A stretch of DNA of 14,240 bases. Source: Faecalibacterium sp. UBA1819. Its GTDB lineage: Bacteria > Bacillota > Clostridia > Oscillospirales > Ruminococcaceae. A program made the translations under genes and the position numbers. Location: assembly GCA_002315015.1 (NCBI GenBank), contig DCEX01000001.1, forward strand, positions 7,184-21,423, read 5' to 3'. The notes under the pieces were generated by a model. The model was given only the letters and a program-made list of their open reading frames with translations. It did not search any database and was not told the DNA's origin. This document shows, piece after piece, positions 1 to 6,974 of this stretch (its first letter is position 1; every line of letters starts with the position of its first letter).

Positions 1-54
1 GAATCAGGCGGCAGTTTTTCGACAGCCTCAGTTGTAAGAGAGCAAGCGTGTTTT

Positions 55-1719
55 TTATACTTCGCTTTTCGTAATCTCGTAGGTATACGCTGCGAGATCT
101 GCCGAAAGCTTTGCCCAGTGCTCGCCGTTTGTCCATTGCAGCGTGAGCAGGTTTTTGTCGCCGCCAATTTCCAACGTAGAATTAAACCCAAAGGCCGGAT
201 GAGAGGAACGCAGGCGGAGCAATTCCAGCTGCTTTTGCACGGTGGAATCATTCAAGCCGCTTTCCACCTGTTCCATGGAAAGGTTTGTGCGGTTGATTTC
301 TTTATGGCCGCCGGGGCCTGCACGGCGCACGGCCTCATGGTCGTTTTTGCCGCAGAACAAATCAAGATACCACACCTGCGGCTTTCCGGGCATGAAGAGC
401 TGAATGGCGCGTGCCAGCAGCATTTTCTCCGGGCTTTCGCCGAGTGCGCTGTAATAAGTGGCATTGACCTGATAGTACATATTTTTCGCGCCGTGGAGGT
501 CTTTGACGTAACCGCCGCGCGACACAACGGTATCAATCAGCGTCTGGATGCGCTCGTCGGGAATCAGGCCCTTCAAGTCCAGCAGAGGAATACCGTCGTG
601 GCAGCCCAGCATATTGACCACGCGAATCTTTTTGTCACAGATTTCCTGTGCCCACTCGCGCAGGTAGTGTCCGTCCTGCGACTCCAGCGCGTCGATGAGC
701 AAGCCGGGCAGGAAGAAGTCATACGTCATATAGCCCTGCTGCGCCACTTTTTCGTGGATTTTCTCGCCGTAGCTGGCGTGGATTTCCGGCAAAAGCTGCA
801 AATCATATTTCTTAGCCAGTGCGCAAACACGCTCCAGCAAGTCCCATGTGCCCGGCTCGTTGAGGAAATTCTTTTCGCCCGGCTCTTTCGGCGCATAAGC
901 AAACGCATCCAAACGCACAATGCTGGCGCCGTAATCCGCCAAAGTTTTCAAAGTGTCGTCGTAGAAATCCCAAACCAGCTGAGAACGGATATTCAAATCC
1001 ATTTGGCCGAGATATTCGCGATGGCCTTCCAGCCAGTCACACACGGCCTCGCGGCAGTTTTCCCAGCCGCTCCAGTCCAGCTCGGCAGGAGCTTTGCCCT
1101 CGTCCAAACCGGCGCTGACCATCGCATATAAACGCTCGGCGGTGGTGTACTGGATATTCGCCGCCTGCATCAGCTCCTGCACGGTCGGCTTGCGGTAAGA
1201 CACTTTTTGATAGAATGTGTTCCAATAGGGCACATCCGTTCCATCCGGCATACGAACCATCAAAATGGGCAAGCCCGGCTTGCGGAAGAACATTTTGCTG
1301 AGGTACTTTTCGTCGGGCTGAATGTAGCCGCCCTCTGTCATAGTGCCGCAATCTTTCCAAAATTCATTCCAATTGATGAAAAAGTCTTTGTAGCGCGAGT
1401 TAGCACCATTTTTCAGCAAATCTTGAAACTGCGGGCTGAGCACCGAAGCATGATTCAAGATGAAATCGAGCTTTAAGTCAATGCCCAAAGCTTCCAAAGC
1501 CGTCAAATCTTCGCGCTTGGCATATTCATCACTCAGCTGATAATCGACCACAGAAAAACCACGGTCAAGGTCGGTGTTGAACACGCTGGGCAAAATATAG
1601 AAAGAACCGAACACGTCCTTCATCTCAGGACGCTTCAAAAACTCTACCACATGGCACAGCTTGCTGCCGATGCTGTCGGGGTAAGCATTGAGCATGGGCT
1701 TTGCGTTTGCCTGTTTCAT
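55..1719 (-). CDS. gtfA: GH13_18 glucoside phosphorylase (sucrose phosphorylase family; probably sucrose-6-phosphate phosphorylase)
   Basis: The 554-residue protein belongs to the sucrose phosphorylase group (GH13 subfamily 18), cytoplasmic enzymes that split a glucoside with phosphate to give glucose-1-phosphate. It carries the expected catalytic triad: nucleophile D271 in RLDAFAY, acid/base E312 in LLPEIHA, and transition-state stabiliser D375 in CHDGIPLLDLKG. The family N-terminus NAYPDSIG is at 11-18. It is about 50 residues longer than the Bifidobacterium enzyme (504 aa), the extra being an insertion around 175-240. This is close to the length of E. coli YcjM (glucosylglycerate phosphorylase), so acceptor specificity is not certain. 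The start ATG at 1719 follows a GGAGGGG ribosome site that overlaps the TAA of the upstream kinase gene, so the two genes are translationally linked. Because the partner is a sugar-kinase-like P-loop protein, I favour a phosphorylated acceptor such as sucrose-6-phosphate. Family call is firm; exact substrate is inference. Confidence 0.9.
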   Translation of the reverse strand: MKQANAKPMLNAYPDSIGSKLCHVVEFLKRPEMKDVFGSFYILPSVFNTDLDRGFSVVDYQLSDEYAKREDLTALEALGIDLKLDFILNHASVLSPQFQDLLKNGANSRYKDFFINWNEFWKDCGTMTEGGYIQPDEKYLSKMFFRKPGLPILMVRMPDGTDVPYWNTFYQKVSYRKPTVQELMQAANIQYTTAERLYAMVSAGLDEGKAPAELDWSGWENCREAVCDWLEGHREYLGQMDLNIRSQLVWDFYDDTLKTLADYGASIVRLDAFAYAPKEPGEKNFLNEPGTWDLLERVCALAKKYDLQLLPEIHASYGEKIHEKVAQQGYMTYDFFLPGLLIDALESQDGHYLREWAQEICDKKIRVVNMLGCHDGIPLLDLKGLIPDERIQTLIDTVVSRGGYVKDLHGAKNMYYQVNATYYSALGESPEKMLLARAIQLFMPGKPQVWYLDLFCGKNDHEAVRRAGPGGHKEINRTNLSMEQVESGLNDSTVQKQLELLRLRSSHPAFGFNSTLEIGGDKNLLTLQWTNGEHWAKLSADLAAYTYEITKSEV

Positions 1720-1731
1720 TCTTTCCCCTCC

Positions 1732-2685
1732 TTATGCATTGGCCATCAGCTGGCGGTACTGGGCATAGCTCAAAAGCTCGCCGCTTTTTGCCACAATGAT
1801 TTCCGCTTTGTGAGCTTGGCTTTCCAGCTGGCGCTGCTCCAGCTCCAATACCATTGTGGTGAAGGGGCTGTCCACGGCGCCGTCACGGTTGCGGCTGCGG
1901 CGGTGCTCCAGCGTTTCCTGCGGAGTGCTGTTGAGCAGAACAGGAATATCCACACCGCTGAAGCCATTGCTGTTGCCGTGTGTCCACTCGATCAGCAATA
2001 CATTCTTTTCGGAAAAATCAACGAGGTCATACCACAAATCCAGCGGGGTACGGCCCATGCGCTTCAAATAAATTTCTTTTGCGCCGTTCTTAAACTGGCT
2101 GATGATAGCGCTCAGCTCCTCAAAATTCTGCTCACGGTCGGTGCCAAGATAGCCGTTCAGCGCCTTTTTGCCCTCTTTTTGGTAAACGGCCAGCCAAGGA
2201 TGTTCGGCGCAGAGCGCGGGGGAAGCGTCCACGTCCTGCTCTTGCAGTGTGCGAAGCGTCGCTTTCACTTCTTCGTTATATACGCCGCCCGCCACAAGGC
2301 CGCGCACGCCGCCGCAGCGGAACACGCGCAGACGCTCGGCATCGTTTTGTGCGGGGATACGGTGGGGATAGTTGTCACCGCTGAGCACATAGCTGCCCAC
2401 CCCGGCTTGTTGCAGATACTCGCCCAAAAGGCTGGCGATTTCGCTTTTGCCCACGCCGCTGCCGCCGCAGACACATACAACTGCACGCTGATGCGGATGG
2501 TTTTCCATCACTGCTTTCAGCTTTTCGACCAATACGGGAAATACCGCCGCGGCTTTTTGCTTATGGCTGTCGCCAATTTCAATTTTATCGCCGGGCATAT
2601 CGCCGTGCATCATAGTTGCGTTGTCTACCTCCGGTGCAGTCCAATCAGAAAGTCCAGATAAAATCGTCAGCACATTACTTGTCAT
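1732..2685 (-). CDS. P-loop kinase, candidate stand-alone sucrose kinase
   Basis: This 317-residue protein has a Walker A motif GGSGVGKS at 74-81, a substrate-loop-like LSGDNYPHRIP at 102-111, a Walker B-like hydrophobic strand VLLIEW at 229-234, and an arginine-rich lid HRRSRNRD at 261-268, an arrangement like uridine kinase, phosphoribulokinase and APS kinase. Automated annotation would probably say adenylylsulfate kinase, but no sulfate-assimilation genes are near. The start chosen is the ATG at 2685, preceded by AGGAGAGGTG; a longer frame to 2751 lacks a ribosome site and overlaps the leader. It is followed after 12 nt by the GH13_18 phosphorylase. In R. gnavus the AgaSK protein carries a P-loop sucrose kinase domain that works with a sucrose-6-phosphate phosphorylase. 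This pair may be the unfused version, with the kinase phosphorylating sucrose before phosphorolysis. P-loop kinase is seen; sucrose as substrate is inferred. Confidence 0.72.
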   Translation of the reverse strand: MTSNVLTILSGLSDWTAPEVDNATMMHGDMPGDKIEIGDSHKQKAAAVFPVLVEKLKAVMENHPHQRAVVCVCGGSGVGKSEIASLLGEYLQQAGVGSYVLSGDNYPHRIPAQNDAERLRVFRCGGVRGLVAGGVYNEEVKATLRTLQEQDVDASPALCAEHPWLAVYQKEGKKALNGYLGTDREQNFEELSAIISQFKNGAKEIYLKRMGRTPLDLWYDLVDFSEKNVLLIEWTHGNSNGFSGVDIPVLLNSTPQETLEHRRSRNRDGAVDSPFTTMVLELEQRQLESQAHKAEIIVAKSGELLSYAQYRQLMANA

Positions 2686-2718
2686 TTCGACACCTCTCCT
2701 TATTGTTGCAAATCGGCG

Positions 2719-2738
2719 GCGCAAACCGTTTTTTGCGC
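2719..2738 (-). promoter_or_regulatory. Hairpin in the 5' leader of the kinase-phosphorylase mRNA
   Basis: A perfect 7-bp inverted repeat, GCGCAAA (2719-2725) and TTTGCGC (2732-2738), encloses a 6-nt loop. It lies in the leader between the predicted transcription start (near 2759) and the ribosome binding site (2691-2700). It is not followed by a T-run, so it is not a terminator. It could be an mRNA-stabilising hairpin or a second operator. Function unknown. Confidence 0.4.
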
Positions 2739-2765
2739 GGCGTGTTTGCACAGTACTACATTTTT

Positions 2766-2794
2766 ATTATACTATGTGACACATCAATTTTCCA
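2766..2794 (-). promoter_or_regulatory. Promoter of the kinase-phosphorylase operon with a palindrome in the spacer
   Basis: On the minus strand a perfect TATAAT (2766-2771) lies 17 nt from TGGAAA (2789-2794). The spacer contains the palindrome ATGTGTCACAT (2774-2784, 5-bp arms around one base), well placed for a repressor to block polymerase. Transcription should start near 2759, giving a leader of about 75 nt before the kinase start codon. Confidence 0.7.
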
Positions 2795-2889
2795 GTCACT
2801 TTCAAAAATCAGAAAAAGCTTGGTGGTTTTCACAAAGAAAGAAAAGCCGCAGGCAAATAATCGTTAAAAAATACACAAAATCCTTTTCT

Positions 2890-2923
2890 CTGTGCAGCAA
2901 TGTTTCCGCCGGCTGGTGCACAG
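2890..2923 (-). other. Inverted repeat just after the SulP reading frame
   Basis: CTGTGCA (2890-2896) and TGCACAG (2917-2923) form a perfect 7-bp inverted repeat with a 20-nt loop, starting 6 nt after the SulP stop codon. It may mark the 3' end of that transcript, but the following bases (AGAAAAGGATTTT) are a poor U-tract, so I do not call it a terminator. Confidence 0.3.
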
Positions 2924-2929
2924 CCCCGC

Positions 2930-4549
2930 TTATATACGCTGCAATGCCCGTGAAACACTCCAGTAAAAACGGTCTTTTCCAACCTTCTGCGTAATCCCGC
3001 TGCGCTGCATCATCTCGTTCACACTTTGTGATACGCCGCACACACCGACAATGATCTGTTTTTCCTGTAAGCGCTCCACCAGCTGTAAAAAGGCTTGCGC
3101 ACCGGAAATGTCCATATAGGAAGTGCCGCGCATCGAAAACAGCACTGCCGGGGCTCCCTGCACCATATCGTAGATGGCGGCAATCTGCTCCGTATTGGCA
3201 AAAATGACCGAGCCCGTCACATACACCACCTGTGCCGAACGATATTCTTCTTCAATTTCGTCGGGTTTATCCAAGCGTTCGGGGTTCACACGTTCATAAT
3301 TGATTTCCAGTTGAGACAAGCGCACTACCAAAAGGATAAGCGCCACAATCACGCCCGCCAAAATGGCAATGGTTCAGTCGAACAAAACAGCAGCGGCCAT
3401 CGTTGCGCCAAATTTTAAGATGGCGTCTTTAAAGCGGTGGCTGAATAGATAGCGAATGGTTTTCCATTCGTTCATGCGCCAAGCCGTTACCATCAAAACG
3501 CCCGCCAAAGCGCTCAAAGGAATTTGCGCCATAGCAGGAGTAAGCAGCAGCATCGACACCAGCAAAACCACCGCATGAACCATGCCGGTCAGGCGCGTCT
3601 GCGCCCCGGACTTCATGGCGACGCTGGTACGCGCAATGGCGGCTGTGGCCGGAATACCGCCAAAAAACGGCGAAAGCAAGTTGCCTACGCCTTGCGCAAT
3701 CAATTCGCGGTCACTGTTCAAAGGAACACCCGTCATGCGCGCTGCACTGGCTCCGCACAGAAGGCTTTTAATCATACACAGCGCCGCAATGCTGATCGCC
3801 GGCGGCAAAAGCGCCTGAATTTTTTGAAAGTTCATCCCCTCCAAAGTGAATCGCTCCGGCAGCAGCAGCGTTGTCGGAATTTCGCCTACACGCACAGCAT
3901 TCGGAAACGCGAATACTGCCAGCAGAGCGGCCAAAATAATGCCAACTAAAGACGAAGGAACCACGCTGTTCCAACGCTTGGGATACACCACCATCATCAG
4001 CACTACGAACAAGCCCAGTGTCACCGCGCCCAAGTTGATTTGGAAAATGCCATTGGTCAGCCAATGCAGCAATTTTTCCACTGCGGTGCTGCCCTGCGAG
4101 GTGGTGCCAAAAAAGTTATCGACCTGCCCCAGCGCAATCACGACAGCGATACCGGAGGTAAAACCTGTAATGACCGGCATAGGCAAATAAGCCGTCACGC
4201 GGCCCAAGTGGAAAATTCCGGCCAAAACCAGCAAAACTCCGGCCAAAACGGTGGCCGCAAACACACCGGACATTCCATACTGCGCCACAATCGACATTAA
4301 AATAGCCGCCATTGCACCGGTTGGGCCGGAAATTTGGTAGAAAGCACCGCCAAGCAAGCTGATGACAAAGCCGCAAATCACTGCCGTCAGCAAACCCGAT
4401 GCAGCGCTTGCCCCGCTGCCCACGCCAAAGGCCAGCGCCAGCGGCAGTGCTACCGCCGCCACCGTTACACCGGCCATTAGGTCTTTTGCGAATTTTGCCG
4501 CGTTATAACCGGCAAATTCTGATCGTAGCTCCTTCCAATAACTTTTCAC
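2930..4549 (-). pseudogene. SulP family anion transporter with STAS domain, interrupted by an in-frame TGA
   Basis: Read as one frame this encodes about 539 residues, a normal length for SulP (SLC26-like) permeases, which move sulfate, bicarbonate or dicarboxylates across the membrane. The N-terminal hallmark DLMAGVTVAAVALPLALAFG begins near residue 23 and many hydrophobic segments follow. After TVLFD a single TGA (3374-3376, codon 392) stops the frame, then TIAILAGVIVALILL resumes in the same frame, completing the last membrane segment. A C-terminal STAS domain follows (about 440-535, with MDISGAQAF near 479-487). Nothing else is degraded, so the lesion is recent or a base-calling error. I chose GTG at 4549, 7 nt after AGGGTG, because the promoter would place the RNA start near 4602; a GTG at 4597 is the alternative. 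If expressed as is, the product lacks the last membrane segment and STAS and is probably non-functional. Confidence 0.85.
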
Positions 4550-4608
4550 ATCAATACACCCTTTTTTTCGTATGACTGCCATCCGTTGGCATATCACTTC
4601 TTTCCTTT

Positions 4609-4636
4609 ATCATATCACGAGGATGCTGTTTTTCAA
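4609..4636 (-). promoter_or_regulatory. Promoter of the SulP gene
   Basis: On the minus strand TTGAAA (4631-4636) is separated by 16 nt from TATGAT (4609-4614), which also has the extended -10 TGA just upstream. The predicted RNA start near 4602 leaves room for the GTG at 4549 but hardly for the GTG at 4597, which decided the start I chose. Confidence 0.6.
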
Positions 4637-4650
4637 ACTGTTTTTCCGAC

Positions 4651-4690
4651 AAAAAAAGCTGTGCAGCGGTTTTGAACTGCTGTACAGCTT
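4651..4690 (-). terminator. Intrinsic terminator of the AIM24 gene
   Basis: Arms 4656-4671 and 4675-4690 pair over 16 positions, with two mismatched/wobble pairs, and are followed on the minus strand by a run of seven T (4657-4651, overlapping the stem base). It sits 28 nt after the AIM24 stop codon and just upstream of the SulP promoter, so it separates the two transcription units. Confidence 0.85.
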
Positions 4691-4717
4691 TGCATTGCTT
4701 TTTTATACTGCCTTATT

Positions 4718-5488
4718 TTAAACCGTACCCATTCCTACGGGCATCATCAGCACCTTACCTGTGCCGCGATATACGTTGACCAGCCCTTCGCCCGAGGCGG
4801 CAGAACCGAGCAAACTCTTGCCCGAGCGCTCCACTGTAAACGCCAGCCCGGCGCTCCACGCCACGGCATAGTTGCCGTCAATTTTCAGCACATCGTTTTC
4901 CAGCGTTACCTCAATCAATTCCTCTCTGGGGCAATCGGCCTCGATGCAAAATACACCGGCGCCGTTCAAGCTCAAATTGAACAGACCTTCGCCGCCGGCC
5001 ACCGCCGAGGAAAAGCTGGAGCGCATGACCGCTTTGTGCTTTAAACGGGAGTCACACGCCAAAAACAGGCCGTCATCCAAAACCACTGCGCCGCCCCATT
5101 CGGCTGCATCCATTAAAATCAAGTGCTTATAAGTCGGCTCCAGCATCATCATTCCGCTGCCGGTATACTCCGGCTTAATGGTGCTTTCTCCGCTGGCCTT
5201 TCCGCGCATCGCTTTGCCCAGCAAATCTCCCACGCCTTTAATGCCGGTGGTGGCGTTCACATCACCCACCGTCCACTGCATTGCCCCGGCCTGCACGGTC
5301 ACTTGGGCTTTGCTGAGGTCGCACAGCACCTGACGTTTTTTCACGTTCATTTCAGCACAGTAATACGCAGCCATAGCCGAACCGGGCTGAATACTCAAAT
5401 CTTTTTGATGTTCAATCACAGTAAAGGGGCCCATTTGCTGCACGATTTTCACATTGGGGTTGTTGGTCAAATTTGCAATTTGATACAT
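4718..5488 (-). CDS. AIM24 family protein
   Basis: This 256-residue protein matches the AIM24 (TIGR00266-like) family of beta-sandwich proteins. Family features include the early SIQPGSAMAAYYC segment, which follows the usual plan of a statement of high self-charge plus hydrophobic core, a Gly-rich middle (GVGDLLGKAMRGKASGES), and the late repeats GGEGLFNLSLNGAGVFCIEA and GEGLVNVYRGTGKVLMMPVG, typical of the C-terminal half. The biochemical role of bacterial members is not established; the yeast homologue is mitochondrial. There is no signal peptide or membrane helix, so it is probably cytoplasmic. The ATG at 5488 has AAGGAG 8 nt upstream. Its own promoter lies inside the end of the neighbouring DUF6273 frame, and a strong terminator follows, so it is probably monocistronic. 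Confidence 0.88.
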   Translation of the reverse strand: MYQIANLTNNPNVKIVQQMGPFTVIEHQKDLSIQPGSAMAAYYCAEMNVKKRQVLCDLSKAQVTVQAGAMQWTVGDVNATTGIKGVGDLLGKAMRGKASGESTIKPEYTGSGMMMLEPTYKHLILMDAAEWGGAVVLDDGLFLACDSRLKHKAVMRSSFSSAVAGGEGLFNLSLNGAGVFCIEADCPREELIEVTLENDVLKIDGNYAVAWSAGLAFTVERSGKSLLGSAASGEGLVNVYRGTGKVLMMPVGMGTV

Positions 5489-6587
5489 AGGTAGTTCTCC
5501 TTTTCAAAAATTTGGGCAGTAAAAGCTCATTATTATTTTTATCAAAAACCGTGTATGTGCTGATTTCATTATACCACTGCTTTTCAAAAAAGGAATGTCT
5601 ATTTGCAAAAACTTTTTTTAAAGGAATATTTTTTGTTTCCGGTGTAATTGCTGCTGCAATGGTTTCCCCATCCTGTACGGCAGCTTTCTGAACACCGAGC
5701 TTGTTCTCGTTCTCATCCAGCAAAACAACATAAATTTTGTCGTAACCGTCCGGCAAAGCCGCTTTTAACTGTACACTTTGGCCGTCGGTGGTCGCTGCTT
5801 GCGCAGAAAAAGTTTGCTCCCCTTTTAAAAATACTTTCCACCCATCTTCCTGCGGGGCTACTTCACCAAATTCCGACGCATGGAAGCTATATGCAATTTG
5901 ATTGCAGTCGAGATACATTGCCGGACGCAGTCCACCCCCGGCATAAGCGGTGGGATAGCCGTCAGGGTCGATGCTGCCGTCATAGTAGACATTTGCAGCG
6001 TCGTTGCCATCATAACCGGGTGTTCTCAGCCACCACCAATCTTCGGTTTGCGTGCCGTCCTGCGCGGCGCGGCTTGCATTGCCGGTAAAGCCCAGCGCTT
6101 GCATTTCGGCTTCTTGTGCGGAAAGCAAAAACAGCTTATCTTGTGTCACTTGTCCCTCTGTGTCCACTTGAGAAACTGCAATTGCATTTTGCTCTTCCGG
6201 GCTAAACTGGGTTCCCAAAAGCGTTTGCTCTCCGCCCGCATTGTTTTCACCATTTAAAAAGGCTCTTAGGTCGCTGTCCTGCCAGGAGGCGCCTTCAGGG
6301 CTTCCATCAAATGCCACGTCTGTTTTGAGCATCTGCTCCGAAAGCAAAAATAATTTTTCTCCCGTTTGCAGAACGCGCCATGGAACGCCTCCAAAATAAA
6401 GCCTGTCCCCTGTCCACATGGAGGCGCCCGCCGCTTGTGCAGGCGCTTGAACGGCGATTTGTTCCGGCCAGCCCTGCCTTACCTGCGCGCCTTCCTGCGC
6501 ATAAACTGCGGCACCGGCAACGAGTAAAAATGCGGCAATGGGGGCAATCGCCTTATGCCATCGAAACTTGTTGTGCAAAATATTCAC
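5412..6587 (-). CDS. Secreted DUF6273 domain protein, 3' end probably truncated
   Basis: The 391-residue frame starts with a signal peptide: basic HNKFRWHK, hydrophobic core AIAPIAAFLLVAGAAVYA, and a likely AxA cut after residue 30. Residues 60-230 resemble DUF6273, a domain of surface proteins of gut Firmicutes: DRLYFGGVPWRVLQ, SWQDSDLRAFLN, WWWLRTPGYDGNDAANVY and GGGLRPAMYLDC. A beta-rich segment follows to about 315. No enzymatic role is known. From about residue 320 the frame turns Lys/Asn/Phe-rich, passes through the AIM24 promoter and ribosome site, and overlaps the AIM24 coding start by 77 nt in another frame; this tail is probably not native. The start is a GTG at 6587 only 2 nt after AAAGGAG; a TTG at 6578 is better spaced (11 nt). 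Either leaves the signal peptide intact. Confidence 0.72.
   Translation of the reverse strand: MNILHNKFRWHKAIAPIAAFLLVAGAAVYAQEGAQVRQGWPEQIAVQAPAQAAGASMWTGDRLYFGGVPWRVLQTGEKLFLLSEQMLKTDVAFDGSPEGASWQDSDLRAFLNGENNAGGEQTLLGTQFSPEEQNAIAVSQVDTEGQVTQDKLFLLSAQEAEMQALGFTGNASRAAQDGTQTEDWWWLRTPGYDGNDAANVYYDGSIDPDGYPTAYAGGGLRPAMYLDCNQIAYSFHASEFGEVAPQEDGWKVFLKGEQTFSAQAATTDGQSVQLKAALPDGYDKIYVVLLDENENKLGVQKAAVQDGETIAAAITPETKNIPLKKVFANRHSFFEKQWYNEISTYTVFDKNNNELLLPKFLKRRTTYVSNCKFDQQPQCENRAANGPLYCD
5568..5576 (-). promoter_or_regulatory. Extended -10 promoter of the AIM24 gene
   Basis: The minus strand reads TGGTATAAT, a consensus extended -10 element, about 80 nt before the AIM24 start codon. No good -35 box is seen at the usual distance, which is common for extended -10 promoters. 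It lies within the apparent C-terminal coding part of the DUF6273 frame, evidence that this part is not a long-standing protein end. Confidence 0.6.
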
Positions 6588-6670
6588 TTCTCCTTTCTTG
6601 GTTCACAGCAGACGGAAAGCAAATGTTGGCTGCGCCTGTGTGATTCGTGCTGTGTTTGCGAAAAAAAACA

Positions 6671-6686
6671 GTTAAAAGCTTTTAAC
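6671..6686. repeat. Perfect 16-bp palindrome upstream of the DUF6273 gene
   Basis: GTTAAAAGCTTTTAAC is its own reverse complement. It is about 85 bp before the DUF6273 start and is followed on the minus strand by TG and eight T. It could be an operator or a weak AT-rich terminator/attenuator; the sequence does not decide. Confidence 0.5.
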
Positions 6687-6785
6687 AAAATAAAACTAAT
6701 GCTGACATCAGCCGTTTGTTTTGCACTTTTTTGCATATTACCGGTTGAAAAAGCGCTTTTCGGGCAAAAAAGGTCAAAAAAATAA

Positions 6786-6934
6786 AGGCATACCTAAAAA
6801 GCGAATGTTTTGCTGATCACTCAGTCGGCAAACATTGCATTGCAAAAGGTGCACATGAACTGAAAAAGCTCCTTGTACCCTCGTCGCTCTGAGATTTGCA
6901 CACAAAACTCCGCTTTATCTTTTTAGGTATGCCT
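6786..6934. repeat. 149-bp element with perfect 16-bp terminal inverted repeats (MITE-like or structured RNA/terminator)
   Basis: The ends AGGCATACCTAAAAAG (6786-6801) and CTTTTTAGGTATGCCT (6919-6934) are exact inverted copies. Inside, 6801-6816 and 6825-6838 form a second imperfect hairpin (7 perfect pairs plus a further 5 with one wobble). It encodes nothing. No clear target-site duplication is visible (flanks are A-rich). On the minus strand the right-hand arm is followed by TTTATTTTTTT, so the folded transcript could terminate the fucose operon. A non-autonomous mobile element that brought a terminator is my preferred reading, but copies elsewhere in the genome cannot be checked here. Confidence 0.6.
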
Positions 6935-6974
6935 AAATGAAGAGAAACAATATTCCCTAAAAGGGTTTCTTTTC

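Larger units (their letters stand above)
6588..6974. other. Gene-free region between fucO and the DUF6273 gene
   Basis: No credible gene in 387 bp. It contains the 149-bp inverted-repeat element (listed separately), a perfect 12-bp palindrome AAAAGCGCTTTT (6749-6760), and a perfect 16-bp palindrome GTTAAAAGCTTTTAAC (6671-6686) followed on the minus strand by eight T (6661-6668). A weak hairpin with CCCTTTTAGGG lies at 6955-6965, right after fucO. I could not find a convincing promoter for the DUF6273 gene here. Confidence 0.6.

Noticed and set aside
118..1131. A 337-codon plus-strand frame opposite the GH13_18 gene (similarly 1651-2661 and 7296-8159)
   Set aside because: Antisense shadows of firmly identified genes, with no recognisable domains and no upstream signals.
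1732..2685. Annotation of the P-loop protein as an adenylylsulfate kinase of sulfate assimilation together with the nearby SulP (sulfate) transporter
   Set aside because: No ATP sulfurylase or reductase genes are present, the SulP gene is a separate and broken unit, and the kinase is tightly linked to a glucoside phosphorylase. A sugar substrate fits better, though not proven.
3374..3376. TGA as selenocysteine or a reassigned codon
   Set aside because: SulP proteins have no selenocysteine at this position, no clear SECIS-like hairpin was seen right after it, and TGA ends two other genes here (9937-9939 and 13638-13640).
6555..6785. A 76-codon plus-strand frame in the intergenic region before the DUF6273 gene
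   Set aside because: It begins inside the antisense of the DUF6273 signal peptide, crosses the 16-bp palindrome, and is low-complexity Lys/Phe-rich; no ribosome site.
6786..6934. Riboswitch or small RNA gene
   Set aside because: It lies downstream of the fuc operon with no promoter seen and matches no riboswitch class I can recognise; exact terminal repeats fit a mobile element or terminator better.
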